Shown: positions 33,835 to 43,800, numbered from the stretch's first letter. The stretch: DNA of 64,000 bases from Paraburkholderia silvatlantica (GCF_003096715.1 NZ_QEOL01000022.1:1-64000), one strand, 5' to 3'. Notes: generated by a model from the letters alone, not told the origin. Numbers and translations: made by a program.

Positions 33835-34219
33835 GCTGAATTAACCGGAAATCCGATGTGGGGAAGCGATCCGACAGGTATCGGTCGCCCGACGCTGCGT
33901 GTGTGGTTCTACGATCAAATTCTATGAGCCACGCGCGCGCGTCTGCGTCGCGAACAGGCCTTTTTTATGGCCTCAATTCGCTGATTTGCCGATCGCTATC
34001 CGCGCCTTCTACGCCGCCACTGAATAGCCGCCGCGCCGCGATCCGGCACCACTAATATCCTGGCGACGCGAGCTCACGATCTCCGTTCGCAACGCGCCTG
34101 TACCGGTCGAAGCCCGGTGCCAAACGGCATGCGAATTTAATTAACAGGAATCCGAACGATAGCGGGCGAGCCGAAGCTCGAAACTTCGGCGAACCGCAAC
34201 GCGGGTGAGCCCAACGGGT
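33835..34219. other. 385-bp intergenic region with two hairpins
   Basis: No gene is supported. It holds a T-rich hairpin-like sequence (aggcc-ttttttat-ggcct, 33956-33973), an AT-rich patch at 34131-34146 and the inverted repeat at 34170-34190 annotated separately. Upstream sequence of the RAYT-like gene should include its promoter. I looked for REP-type palindromes, which RAYTs often accompany, and saw no repeated pair. Confidence 0.4.
34170..34190 (-). terminator. hairpin after the epimerase gene
   Basis: gccgaag / cttcggc, a perfect 7-bp stem with a 7-base loop, lies 30 bases beyond the stop of the minus-strand epimerase gene, the end of the GMC-epimerase operon. No T-run follows, so termination may be weak or factor-assisted. 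Confidence 0.4.
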
Positions 34220-35167
34220 TCAGCCGGCCCGCGACGCCGGCGGCACAAACGCTTCGGCCTGCAGCGCGACGCGCCACGGCATCCACCTGATATCAAAAGC
34301 CTGTTGCGCGCGGCGCGCGTCGAGCCGGATGTCCTGTTGCCACAGCCGCGCGAGCGAAGGCGGCAGCGGCGGCGGCACTTTCACGCCACCCAGTTTGCGT
34401 CCCGCGATCCCGGCAATCTTCAGAGCAGGCGCCCACACCTTCGTTTCGAGCGCAAGACGCCGCGCGCCGATCCGCTCGACCGGCGTCGCCCCCAAAACGC
34501 GCGCATACGCGACGAAGTACTCGTTCCAGCGCGGCGCCTGGGCCATCGCCAGGTTGTAAGTCTGAGCGCCCGAAGCCGGCGTGCGCAGCGCGGCCAGCGC
34601 CGCCTGAACGACGTCGTCGATGTGAACGAGATTGCTGCAGCCGTCGCCGGCGGCGCCGAGGTCGCCCAGACGCCGTGCGCGCAGCAGTTGCGCAATGCGC
34701 GCCGACCATTGCGGGCTGCCGCCTCCGTAGATGCAGCCCGGACGCAATATCGTGAGCGCGGGCAGCGAAGCGAGCAGTCGCTCCGACTCGACCTTCGCAT
34801 GGCCATAGGGGCTCACGGCGTCGAGCGCGGCTGCTTCGTCGATACGGCCCTCGGCGGCGCCGTACACCGCCATCGAGCTGAAGTGGACCACGGGCAGCGG
34901 CGCACCGAGTGCCTGCAGCGCGGCAGCCAGCGCGCGCGCATTCGCGACGATCGTCGCCGGCGCACCCGCCACGCAGTTGACCACGCCGTCCACGCCGGCA
35001 AGCGCGGCGGCGAGCGACGCGGGGTCCGCGGCATCGACACGGCGCAGGCCGCTCCCTTCCCTGCGCGAGGCGGCAACCGGCTCGGCCCATTCGGTACCGC
35101 TCAACGCTTTCACCAGATGGCGGCCGACAAAGCCGGTCGCGCCGAGTACAAGAATACGGGCTTTCAT
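34220..35167 (-). CDS. NAD-dependent epimerase/dehydratase, extended SDR
   Basis: 315 residues from the ATG at 35167, sharing one base with the GMC oxidoreductase stop (TGATG), so the two are translationally coupled. The Rossmann start is ILVLGATGFVGRHLVKAL; VNCVAGAPATIV and VVHFSSMAVYGAAEGRIDEA follow, with the catalytic Ser and YGHAKVESERLL (Tyr-x3-Lys). LRPGCIYGGGSPQWSAR and NLVHIDDVVQAALAAL are normal for extended SDRs acting on nucleotide sugars. The substrate cannot be read; in this setting a UDP-sugar of the exopolysaccharide is likely. Residues past 250 diverge from well-known epimerases. Confidence 0.88.
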   Translation of the reverse strand: MKARILVLGATGFVGRHLVKALSGTEWAEPVAASRREGSGLRRVDAADPASLAAALAGVDGVVNCVAGAPATIVANARALAAALQALGAPLPVVHFSSMAVYGAAEGRIDEAAALDAVSPYGHAKVESERLLASLPALTILRPGCIYGGGSPQWSARIAQLLRARRLGDLGAAGDGCSNLVHIDDVVQAALAALRTPASGAQTYNLAMAQAPRWNEYFVAYARVLGATPVERIGARRLALETKVWAPALKIAGIAGRKLGGVKVPPPLPPSLARLWQQDIRLDARRAQQAFDIRWMPWRVALQAEAFVPPASRAG

Positions 35168-36894
35168 CACGCGGGTTCGGAATGGTTTGCAGTGGGAACG
35201 GGCAGCGCGCCGAGATCGGCGGCGCCCTTGAGGTGTTCGGCGAGCCGCAATGCGAGCGCGACGATGGTCAAGGTCGGATTCGCCTGGCCCGAAGTCGGGA
35301 ACACGGCGGCGCCCGTCACATAGACGTTGTCCGCTTCATGCAGCCGGCAGTCGGCATCGACCACGCTCGTGCGCGCGTCGCGCCCCATGCGCGCCGTGCC
35401 GATGTGATGGCCGCCATACGCGCCGTAGCGCGTCATTTCGGCTTCGACCTGCGCGGGGTCGTAACTGAATCGGCCAACGCCCGCGCGCTCGACCTCGTGC
35501 GCGAGCGCGGCAAGCGCGCGGCTCACGGTCGCCACGTCCTGCTGCGTATAGCGCCAGTCCACATGGATGCGGCGCAAGCCGAGTGCATCGGTTTCGTCGC
35601 CCAGCGTGACGCGGCTCGCCGGATTGGGCTCCTGCTCCGCATGGAAGTCGAGCGAGAAGCGCAGATTCGCGGGCCGCACGATCACCGAAGGGAACTTGCG
35701 CACGGCCAGCGTGCGCCGCCGCAGCCAGTGCCACAGGAAACGCGCCGTGTTCGGCGCGTCCGCAACAACGTTGTTCAAGTGCGCGAGCGTGGAGCCCGCA
35801 TAGCCCTCGGGCGTGCCGTCGTAGAGACGCTTCGCATATTCGTAGGGCACGATGCCGCGCGCGAGATACAGCGCGGAAAGAATGCCGTTGCCGTGCCCGG
35901 CGTCCGGAATGCGCGGATGATGCAGGCGCGCAATGAAGTTGCCCGCGCGCAGCGCGGCTTGCTGTTGCGGGCGCAGCGCGAGGCGGCGGCGGCAATAGAT
36001 ACCCTCTTCCGTCACCTCGTAGCCGTGCCACACGGACTGAGCCGCCGCGAGATCGAGCGTGCCGATCGTGCCCGCGAGATGGCTCATGTAATAGCGGCCC
36101 ACCGCGTCGTGGGCATTGCCGAGTCCCCGGCCGCTCGGCCCGGGGCTGTTGAGCAAGAGGCGCGGCACTTCGAGCCCGCCGGTTGCAAGCACGTAGGCGC
36201 GCGCGGCCACCTCGAACGCCGCGCCTCCCGTCGCGTCCGGCGCGTCCGTCGTGTTCAGTACCCGCACCTGGGCCGCGCCGGCACGCCGCGTCGAACCCGC
36301 CAGCATCGGCAGGCGGCACAGGTTCGCATGCTGGAGGACACGCACGCGGCCTTTCGCGAGGCGCGCCCGATAACGCTGACCGAAATCGGTCGGGCAACTG
36401 AAGCGCTCGAGCGTGTGCGTCGAAAATACGTCGCTTGCGAAGCCGCCGATCATCGGGCGCAGCGGCGCGGCGAACGCGCCTTCGGCGGTATAGGCGAATT
36501 CGCCCGCTTCGCACAGCGCGTTGGCCTGCGGGTAGTGGCGCAGCACATCGGCGAACGCGATTGGCCAGCCGCTGTGCGCGACGTAGTCGCGCGCCTCGAA
36601 GTCGAACGCATCGAGCGGCATGCAGCGGCCGCCCCACAGCGTGGTCGAGCCGCCGAAGCGGCGCACGCGGTAGTGCTCCGGCGGCGGATGAAGCGCCGCA
36701 TTCGCCACCGTACCCGCGTACAGCTGCTGGGTTGCGGGCTCGGGCGCATCGCCGCCGCTCTCCAGCACGATCACGTCGAGCCCGCTCTCCTCCAGCGCGA
36801 GCGCGAGCGCGATGCCGGCGGGACCGGCGCCCACGATGCACAGGTCCGCGCGCAGCGTCGTGCCGGCGGGAATCTCACGGGCGTCGGTGATCAT
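35167..36894 (-). CDS. GMC-family FAD oxidoreductase
   Basis: 575 residues. The FAD-binding motif is at about 17-30 (LCIVGAGPAGIALALALEES), with the GMC patterns RFGGSTTLWGGRCMPLDAFD (about 79-98) and YVLATGGLEVPRLLLNSPG. The C-terminal active-site region reads YGGHHIGTARMGRDARTSVV (His pair) and NVYVTGAAVFPTSGQANPTL. It has no signal peptide. GMC enzymes oxidise alcohols or sugars; in Burkholderia this type is seen in exopolysaccharide loci beside an epimerase, as here. Oxidation of a sugar hydroxyl of the repeat unit or its precursor is a reasonable guess only. It is first in a two-gene minus-strand operon. Confidence 0.88.
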   Translation of the reverse strand: MITDAREIPAGTTLRADLCIVGAGPAGIALALALEESGLDVIVLESGGDAPEPATQQLYAGTVANAALHPPPEHYRVRRFGGSTTLWGGRCMPLDAFDFEARDYVAHSGWPIAFADVLRHYPQANALCEAGEFAYTAEGAFAAPLRPMIGGFASDVFSTHTLERFSCPTDFGQRYRARLAKGRVRVLQHANLCRLPMLAGSTRRAGAAQVRVLNTTDAPDATGGAAFEVAARAYVLATGGLEVPRLLLNSPGPSGRGLGNAHDAVGRYYMSHLAGTIGTLDLAAAQSVWHGYEVTEEGIYCRRRLALRPQQQAALRAGNFIARLHHPRIPDAGHGNGILSALYLARGIVPYEYAKRLYDGTPEGYAGSTLAHLNNVVADAPNTARFLWHWLRRRTLAVRKFPSVIVRPANLRFSLDFHAEQEPNPASRVTLGDETDALGLRRIHVDWRYTQQDVATVSRALAALAHEVERAGVGRFSYDPAQVEAEMTRYGAYGGHHIGTARMGRDARTSVVDADCRLHEADNVYVTGAAVFPTSGQANPTLTIVALALRLAEHLKGAADLGALPVPTANHSEPA

Positions 36895-37202
36895 CGTCTG
36901 TCATGAACGGTAAAGGAAAAACGGGCCGCGGCGAGAGTAGCCGATCGCACACGCGCAACCGCCGGCGCAACCAGAGAAATTTCAGACGCATCCCGATTTT
37001 TGTCTCCAAAAAAACACTGTTGGGTAACCCGGCATACCGACACAGCAGTAAGATTCTGTCTGAAGTCCAAAACGCCTTGGCAAAAGCCAGGAGACCAGAA
37101 AAGAACATAACGTTCGTCGCATGACGGGGTGGCACGACGCCGGTTCAACGGGCGCCGTGCCTGGCTCTCGTCGTGTGCGCACGTCGGGGTCACAAAAACA
37201 AC
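36895..37202. promoter_or_regulatory. 308-bp divergent region, GMC / WecB-type gene
   Basis: AT-rich between 36975 and 37060 (for example gagaaatttcag and tccaaaaaaacactg) and again near 37095-37112. Promoters for both directions are expected. No inverted repeat longer than 6 bp, no riboswitch-like structure and no gene was seen. Confidence 0.4.
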
Positions 37203-38027
37203 ATGAGCACGCCTTACATAACAGCGGAGCCGCAGGCGTCCGCACGGGGTGTCTTCAAGCCGAGCATTCCTTTGTTCGGACTCGACATTGCAGCTGTGTC
37301 GTTCGACACCGCGCTCGACGTGCTTTGCACCGCCGCCTTGCAGCGCGACGGCCGGGCGCGTGTGGCGGTCACGCCGAACGTCGATCACGTGGTGCGTCTC
37401 GACACGCAGCCCGATCTTCAACGCCTTTACCGCACCGCCGACTTCCTGTTCGCGGACGGCATGCCCGTTGTCTGGGCGAGCCGCCTGTTCGGCGCGCCGC
37501 TGCCGGAACGCGTGACGGGCGCGGACCTGTTGCCCGCGCTGTGCGAGCGCGCCCGCGCGGGCGGCTGGAAAGTGGTGGTGGTGGGCGGCCGCCCGGGCCA
37601 CGAAGCCACGCTCGTAGAGGGTTTCGCGCAGCACTATCCGGGCCTCGACGTCGAGGTGATCGCGCCTTCCATGACGTTCGATCCGACCGGCCCCGAGGGC
37701 GATGCGGTGGCCGAGCGCGTGCGCGCGGCCGAGCCCGATATCGTGTTCGTGTGCCTCGGCATGCCCAAGCAGGAACGCTGGGCCCTGCATCACGCCGGCA
37801 AGCTGGCCGGCGGCCTCATGCTGTGCGCAGGGGCGGCCGTCGAGTTCGCCGTCGGCCTGCAGCAGCGCGCTCCCGCGTGGATGCGGCGCTGCGGTCTCGA
37901 ATGGTGCTGGCGCATCAAACAGGACCCCGCGCGCCTGTGGCGCCGCTACCTCGTGGACGACCGCCGCTTCTTCAGCATCCTGTGGCGTCACTGGCGCGTG
38001 GCGCGCACCCGGCGGCGCGCGGCGTAA
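37203..38027 (+). CDS. WecB/TagA/CpsF-family glycosyltransferase
   Basis: 274 residues from the ATG at 37203; an in-frame start at 37173 adds ten basic residues and is less likely. GT26 signatures: FGLDIAAVSFDTALDVL, VTPNVDHVVRLDTQPDLQRL, ADFLFADGMPVVWASRLFG (about 79-97), VTGADLLPALCE, FVCLGMPKQERWALHH (about 182-197) and AGAAVEFAVGLQQRAPAWMR. The family adds a sugar (ManNAc, ManNAcA, glucuronate or glucose in different systems) to a lipid-linked acceptor at the inner membrane. It is the only clear glycosyltransferase of the EPS locus in this window apart from the priming enzyme and the DUF6492 protein. Confidence 0.92.
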   Translation: MSTPYITAEPQASARGVFKPSIPLFGLDIAAVSFDTALDVLCTAALQRDGRARVAVTPNVDHVVRLDTQPDLQRLYRTADFLFADGMPVVWASRLFGAPLPERVTGADLLPALCERARAGGWKVVVVGGRPGHEATLVEGFAQHYPGLDVEVIAPSMTFDPTGPEGDAVAERVRAAEPDIVFVCLGMPKQERWALHHAGKLAGGLMLCAGAAVEFAVGLQQRAPAWMRRCGLEWCWRIKQDPARLWRRYLVDDRRFFSILWRHWRVARTRRRAA

Positions 38028-38085
38028 CGCTGCCGATGCAAACGCGGCCGGCGCAGGTCCGGCCACGTCTCGCGCGGCGCACGCC

Positions 38086-39693
38086 TCAAACCGCATTGCG
38101 GCCCGAGACGATCGACGGGATCGTCTTCAGCAGGATCTGCAGATCGAGCCACAGCGACCAGTGCGTGATGTAGTAACGGTCGTACTCCACGCGGCGCTGC
38201 ATCTTGTCGGGCGTATCGGTCAAGCCGCGCAGCCCGTTGATCTGCGCCCAGCCCGTCATACCCGGCTTCACGCTATGGCGCAGCATGTAGCCGGGGATCA
38301 GCTGCCGGTACGCTTCGTTGTGTTCCGCCGCGTGCGGACGCGGACCCACGAGGCTCATCGAGCCGCCCAGCACGTTGAAAAGCTGCGGCAGCTCGTCGAG
38401 CGAAGTCCGGCGCAGATACCGCCCCACGCCCGTGATCCGGTCGTCGCCGCTGCGGGCCTGGCGCACGCCCTGCTCTTCGGCGCCGCCCTCATCCTGCGCC
38501 GCGACGCGCATCGAGCGGAACTTGTGCACGACGATCGCCCGGCCGTGCTCGCCGTTGCGGCGCTGCCTGAACATCACCGGTCCCGGCGAATCGAGCCGGA
38601 TCGCCAGAGCGATCGCCAGCATCACCGGCCACAGCAGCGCGAGCAGCAATACCGCGCCGGCAATGTCGACCGCGCGCTTGAGCATGCGCGAAAGCCCCAG
38701 AATGGGCACGTCGTGGAGCGCCAGCAGCGGCACGCCCGCGAGGTTCGCGCCGGTCGTCGCGACGTCTTGAAGGAAGTGCAGCTCGGGCACGAGATAAATC
38801 GCCGCCGTTGAATCGTAGAGGCGCGTCACGACGTCGGCCGTAATGTCCTTCACGTCCGTTGCGTCGGCTCGAGCCATCGCGGCCTGCCCCATCGCGAGGA
38901 ACGCGATCTCGTAGTCGTTCGCGTGAATGTGCGCGGCAGCGTCTTCATAGCGGCCGAGATACGGCGGCAGTGCTTCCCCGCCGCGCGGCGCGACGGGCGC
39001 ATCGTTGTAATAGCCCGCCACGTGAATGCCGAGAATCGGCGAGCGCTGCAGGCGCAGGTTCAGCTTGCGCGCCTCGCTGCCCATGCCGAAGAACACCGCA
39101 CGGCGCAGGTTGCCGGGCGCGTTGTTGACGCTGTGGGCCACGCCGCGCAAGACAGCCAGGCCTGCGAGCTGCAGCGGCAGCGCAATGGCGGCCCATTGCG
39201 CTACCAGCGTGCGCAGGGCCGTCGTCCCGTTATCGCCATGCGTCACGAACAGCAGCACCATGAGCGCGATCGGCAGCCGACACCAGCGCCATGCGCCGCG
39301 GCCCAGCATCCACCAGAGATGACGCGCGCTGGCAATCAGATGAAAACGCGCAAACACGACGAACGCGGCCGCGGCGAACGCGCCGGTCAACGCCCGCGTG
39401 TAGGGCGTGTCGGCGGTCTGTCCGCGCAGCAACAACAGCGCGACGAGCGCGCCCGTGTTGAGCGCCGCGCTGACGACACCGACCAGCGCCATAAACAGGC
39501 GGTGATGGTGGGGCGACTGGGTGGACATGACGGGTTCGGCCAGTATGTGCGACTGTTTGATACGCCTGCTTGGCATGACGGCGGGTTTGGGCCGCGGGGG
39601 AATGACCGTCTGCGCAAGGCGCAACAGCGGCAAGCGGTGCCGGACGATTCGCCGGAAAGGCGAAACGCGAGGCTCGAACACTTGCGATGACAT
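38086..39693 (-). CDS. undecaprenyl-phosphate sugar phosphotransferase
   Basis: 535 residues from the ATG at 39693. None of the possible starts has a good ribosome site; an ATG at 39528 would give 480 residues, closer to the usual size of WcaJ-like enzymes. Four N-terminal membrane spans (starting LFMALVGVVSAALNTGALVA) precede a Rossmann-like CoA_binding_3 region (RRAVFFGMGSEARKLNLRLQ). The last 200 residues form the bacterial sugar transferase domain: a fifth membrane segment, AIRLDSPGPVMFRQRRNGEH, VHKFRSMRV, RRTSLDELPQLFNVLGGSMS, LVGPRPHAAEHNEAY and KPGMTGWAQINGLRG. It starts repeat-unit synthesis by moving a sugar-1-phosphate, probably glucose, to undecaprenyl phosphate. Confidence 0.93.
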   Translation of the reverse strand: MSSQVFEPRVSPFRRIVRHRLPLLRLAQTVIPPRPKPAVMPSRRIKQSHILAEPVMSTQSPHHHRLFMALVGVVSAALNTGALVALLLLRGQTADTPYTRALTGAFAAAAFVVFARFHLIASARHLWWMLGRGAWRWCRLPIALMVLLFVTHGDNGTTALRTLVAQWAAIALPLQLAGLAVLRGVAHSVNNAPGNLRRAVFFGMGSEARKLNLRLQRSPILGIHVAGYYNDAPVAPRGGEALPPYLGRYEDAAAHIHANDYEIAFLAMGQAAMARADATDVKDITADVVTRLYDSTAAIYLVPELHFLQDVATTGANLAGVPLLALHDVPILGLSRMLKRAVDIAGAVLLLALLWPVMLAIALAIRLDSPGPVMFRQRRNGEHGRAIVVHKFRSMRVAAQDEGGAEEQGVRQARSGDDRITGVGRYLRRTSLDELPQLFNVLGGSMSLVGPRPHAAEHNEAYRQLIPGYMLRHSVKPGMTGWAQINGLRGLTDTPDKMQRRVEYDRYYITHWSLWLDLQILLKTIPSIVSGRNAV

Positions 39694-40071
39694 ACGTAAT
39701 GCGAACGTACGCGCTTTTTTTAAACATGGAGCGCGATTCGTAGTGCAAGACGGCCGCTCCCCGTCGGCCTGATGGCGCGGACTCCTTTTCCGGCGGCGCG
39801 AGTGGTCTGGATTCGCGCCAACAGGCCGGAATGGAGAGCGGCCATCCCATATTCGCGCGTATCTTACCAGCGCATTGTGAATTTGCGTGATCCAGAAAGA
39901 TGACGCCGCGAAAACGCGCGGTATTGTTGTGAAATTGCCAATACGGCTGATTTAACGCCACTGTTGCTAATGGGGCAGGTTCGCGGATTGAATAAAAAAT
40001 GAATAACGATTTTTTGCGCGCGAATGGGACGAATTACGTTCGCGCAAACGTTTGATCAAGTAAATCGAAAT
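39694..40071. promoter_or_regulatory. upstream region of the sugar phosphotransferase
   Basis: 378 bp without a gene. Very AT-rich patches at 39712-39727 (cttttttt then aaacatg) and 39988-40016 (gaataaaaaatgaataacg) are probably promoter sequence for the minus-strand priming transferase. An imperfect inverted repeat, gcgcgaa / ttcgcgc, spans 40018-40046. Confidence 0.4.
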
Positions 40072-40116
40072 GCGCGGCGGCGCCCGGCGTTATCGCCGGG
40101 AGCGGCGCCGCCGCGC
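40072..40116 (-). terminator. strong hairpin after the DUF4148 gene
   Basis: An outer perfect 11-bp stem (gcgcggcggcg at 40072-40082 with cgccgccgcgc at 40106-40116) stacks on an inner perfect 7-bp stem (cccggcg / cgccggg, loop ttat), with a 5-base bulge on one side. It starts 33 bases after the DUF4148 stop on the minus strand and is followed there by ATTTCGATTTAC. It is the strongest hairpin I found in the window and probably ends the DUF4148 transcript. Confidence 0.75.
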
Positions 40117-40148
40117 TCGACCGCTCAGCGGCCCGCCCAATGCACCGC

Positions 40149-40505
40149 TCAGTGCCCCGCATAAATAGACCGCTCGCCGACGCTCGCCACGACCGGCGCA
40201 CCGGCATCCGAACTGCCCGTCATCGCCACGCCTCCGACCGCCGTGTTGCCCGGCGCGGCCTGCTGGGTCTTTTGCGCCTGCTCCTGAGCCACGATCGCCT
40301 CCGCGTGCTGAATGTCATCCGGGTAGTTGACATCCTTCGCCACAGGGCGATACCCCGCCTGCTCCACCCGCACGAGATCGGCGATCACCTGGGCGCGCGT
40401 GACCGGCGCATTGGCGGGCGTGGCGGGGCTGGCGGTCTGTGCGAAAGCGGCAGCCGGAGCGGCCAGGGCGCAGGCAACGAGCAATGTGGAAACGAGTGCT
40501 TTCAT
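40149..40505 (-). CDS. DUF4148 periplasmic protein
   Basis: 118 residues from the ATG at 40505 with AGAGG eight bases upstream; a GTG three codons earlier is also possible. A signal peptide covers 1-23 (MKALVSTLLVACALAAPAAA, cleavage after AFAQ or before). The mature part has the Burkholderia DUF4148 pattern: VTRAQVIADLVRVEQAGYRP then NYPDDIQHAEAIVAQEQAQ. Function is unknown; many paralogues occur per Burkholderia genome. It is transcribed away from the RND efflux operon and ends at a strong hairpin. Confidence 0.9.
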   Translation of the reverse strand: MKALVSTLLVACALAAPAAAFAQTASPATPANAPVTRAQVIADLVRVEQAGYRPVAKDVNYPDDIQHAEAIVAQEQAQKTQQAAPGNTAVGGVAMTGSSDAGAPVVASVGERSIYAGH

Positions 40506-40840
40506 GATGTTCACCTCTCAAAGAATGGCCGCTGCATCGGGAAGCGATGCCGCCTGAGCCGCCCTCGGCGATGTCGCGAAGGTTGACTGCATTCTGGCCG
40601 CGCGGCGCTGACCCAAAGCTGACCTGCTGATTACGAGTTCGTTATCTGGGCCTGTTCACGCTAATCACAGGCCCTTCTGGCAGCCAGCCCCTGGAATGTC
40701 ATGTTTAGTTTGGAGAACGCGCCCACGGCGTCCGACGCCCCTGCGCGCCAAAGATGACAAATCCGTAATGTCGAGGTCAGCACCGGGTAAGCGCGCCCTC
40801 CCGATACTTGCGCCACTCCCGCCTCAACCCGGACCCCGTC
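40506..40840. promoter_or_regulatory. 335-bp divergent region, DUF4148 / RND operon
   Basis: It contains an 8-bp perfect inverted repeat gggcctgt / acaggccc with an 11-base loop at 40648-40674, roughly midway between the two genes, suitable for a dimeric repressor or a hairpin. The neighbouring two-component system is a candidate regulator of the efflux operon but I could not find a repeated box. The RND ATG at 40841 has no strong ribosome site. Confidence 0.45.
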
Positions 40841-43800
40841 ATGTGGATCGTCAAACTGGCTCTCAGACGGCCTTACACCTTCATCGTGCTGGCCGTACTG
40901 CTCTTTATCCTCGGGCCGCTCGCCATCATGCGCACGCCCACGGACATTTTTCCGAACATCAATATCCCGGTGGTCAGCATCGTCTGGACCTACAACGGCT
41001 TCTCCGCCGAGGACATGGCGCACCGCATCACCTCGAACTACGAGCGCGCGCTGACTTCGGACGTCGACGACATCGAGCACATCGAATCGCAGTCGCTCAA
41101 CGGCGTTTCGGTCGTGAAGGTGTTCTTCCATCCGGGCGCCGACATCAACCGCGCGATTGCCGAGGCGGCTTCGAACTCCGCGTCGATCCTGCGCATCCTG
41201 CCGCCGGGCACGCTGCCGCCGAACATCATCACGTACAACGCCTCCACGGTGCCGGTGCTGCAACTGGGCCTGTCCAGCGCGACCTTGCCCGAGCAGTCGC
41301 TTTACGACCTCGGCAACAGCTTCATCCGCACGCAGCTCGCGACCGTCCAGGGCGCGGCCGTGCCGCTGCCCTATGGCGGCAAGATCCGCCAGATCATGGT
41401 GCAGCTCGACCCGAAAGCGTTGCAGGCGAAAGGTCTCGCGCCCGCGGACGTCGTGAACGCCGTGAACGCGCAGAACCTCATCCTGCCCGGCGGCACCGCG
41501 AAAATCGGCTCGCGCGAATACAACGTGGAGATGAACGGCAGCACGCAAACCGTGGCGGCGCTCAACGACCTGCCCATCAAGACCGTGAACGGCAGCGTGG
41601 TGTACGTGCGCGACGTCGCGCACGTGATCGACGGCTACGCGCCGCAAACGAACATCGTGCGCGCGGACGGCAAACGCGCTGCACTCCTTACCGTCGAAAA
41701 GACCGGCAGTGCCTCGACACTCACGATCATCCAGCAGGTGAAGGCCATGCTGCCGAAGATCGCCGCGGGCCTGCCGAGTGCGCTCAAGATCACGCCGCTC
41801 TCCGATCAGTCCGTGTTCGTGAAGTCGGCGATCTCGGGCGTGGTGCGCGAAGCGCTCATTGCGGCCTGCCTCACCGCCGCGATGATCCTGCTCTTTCTCG
41901 GCAGCTGGCGCGCCACGCTCATCATCGCCGTGACGATTCCGCTCGCCGTGCTCACGTCGCTCATCGCGCTCGCGGCGCTCGGCGAGACCATCAACATCAT
42001 GACGCTCGGCGGGCTCGCGCTCGCGGTCGGCATCCTCGTCGACGACGCCACCGTCGCCATCGAAAACATCACGCATCATCTGGAGCGCGGCGCGCCGCTG
42101 CACGACGCCATTCTCAACGGCTCCGGCGAGATCGCCGTGCCGACGTTCGTTTCGACGCTCTCCATCTGCATCGTGTTCGTGCCGATGTTCCTGCTTTCGG
42201 GCGTGGCGCGCTACCTGTTCGTGCCGCTCGCCGAGGCCGTGGTGTTCGCGATGTGCGCGTCGTACTTCTTCTCGCGCACGCTGATTCCCACGCTCGCCAT
42301 GTATCTGCTGCGCGCCCGCACGCCCGGCGCCGCGCCTTCGCGCGGCATCGCCGGTGTGTTGACGCGTTTTCAGGCGGGCTTCGAGAAACGCTTCGAAGCG
42401 GTGCGCAACCGCTATCGCGCGCTGCTTCAGGCGGCGATTGTGCAGCGCCGCCGTTTCGTCGTGCTGTGGGTTGCGCTCTGTCTCGGCTCGCTCGTGCTGG
42501 TGCCATTCACCGGCCGCGACTTCTTTCCCGCAGTCGACACCGGCGAGATCCGCCTGCATCTGCGCGCGCCCACCGGCACGCGCATCGAGGAAACGGCCCG
42601 CATCACCGACGAAGTCGAAGCGAAGATCCGCAGTGTGATTCCGCCCGCCGAACAGGCTGCGGTGCTCGACAACATCGGCGTGCCGGTGAGCGGCATCAAC
42701 CTCACGTACGACTCCTCGGACCCCGTCGGACCCGAAGATGCGGACATCCTCATCACGCTCGCGCCGAAGCACAAACCCACCGCGCAATATGTCGCGACGC
42801 TGCGCAACGTGCTCAACGCCGCGTTTCCGGGCGTGACGTTCGCGTTCCTGCCTGCCGACATCGTGAGCCAGATTCTGAACTTCGGCCTGCCCGCGCCCAT
42901 CGACGTCCAGATCGTCGGCAACAAGCTCGCGCAGAATCGCGTCGTGGCGAACCACCTGCTCGACGCCATGCGCGGCGTGCGCGGCCTCGTCGACGCGCGC
43001 ATCCAGCAACCCGGCGACGAGCCCACCATCAACGTCGACGTGGATCGCACGAAGGCCTTGCAAGCGGGCCTCACGCAGCACGACGTGGCGCAAAACCTGC
43101 TCATCGCGCTCTCGGGCAGCTCGCAAACCACGCCCAACTTCTGGCTCGACCCGAAGAACGGCGTGAGCTATCCGCTCGTGACCGAGGTGCCGCAATACGA
43201 TATTCATTCGCTGCAAACGCTCGCCAATATTCCGCTGACGACCTCGCAATCCGTCACGTTCACGCCGCAGAACCAGCTTGGCACGCTCGGCACGGTCTCG
43301 CGCAGCTCGCAGGAAGCCGTGGTCTCGCACTACAACGTGCAGCCCGTGCTCGATATCTTCGCGTCGACGCAAGGGCGCGACCTGGGCGGCGTCGCCGCCG
43401 ACGTGAACCGCCTGGTGAACGCCGCGCGCGCCCAACTGCCGCCGGGCTCCTCGATCGTGATGCGCGGCCAGGTGCAGTCGATGAACGCCTCGTTCAGCGG
43501 CCTCGCAGCGGGCCTCGTGTTCGCCATCGCGCTCGTGTACCTGCTGATGGTCGTGAACTTCCAGTCGTGGCTCGATCCGCTCATCATCGTGAGCGGCCTG
43601 CCGGCATCGCTCGCCGGCATCGCGTGGATGCTGTTCGTCACCCAGACCACGCTCAGCGTGCCGGCGCTCACGGGCACGATCCTCTGCATGGGCATCGCCA
43701 CGGCCAACAGCATTCTCGTCATCAACACGGCGCGCGAGTCGCTCGCCGCGGGCATGGAGCCGCTCGCCGCCGCGCTCGATGCGGGCTTCAACCGTTTTCG

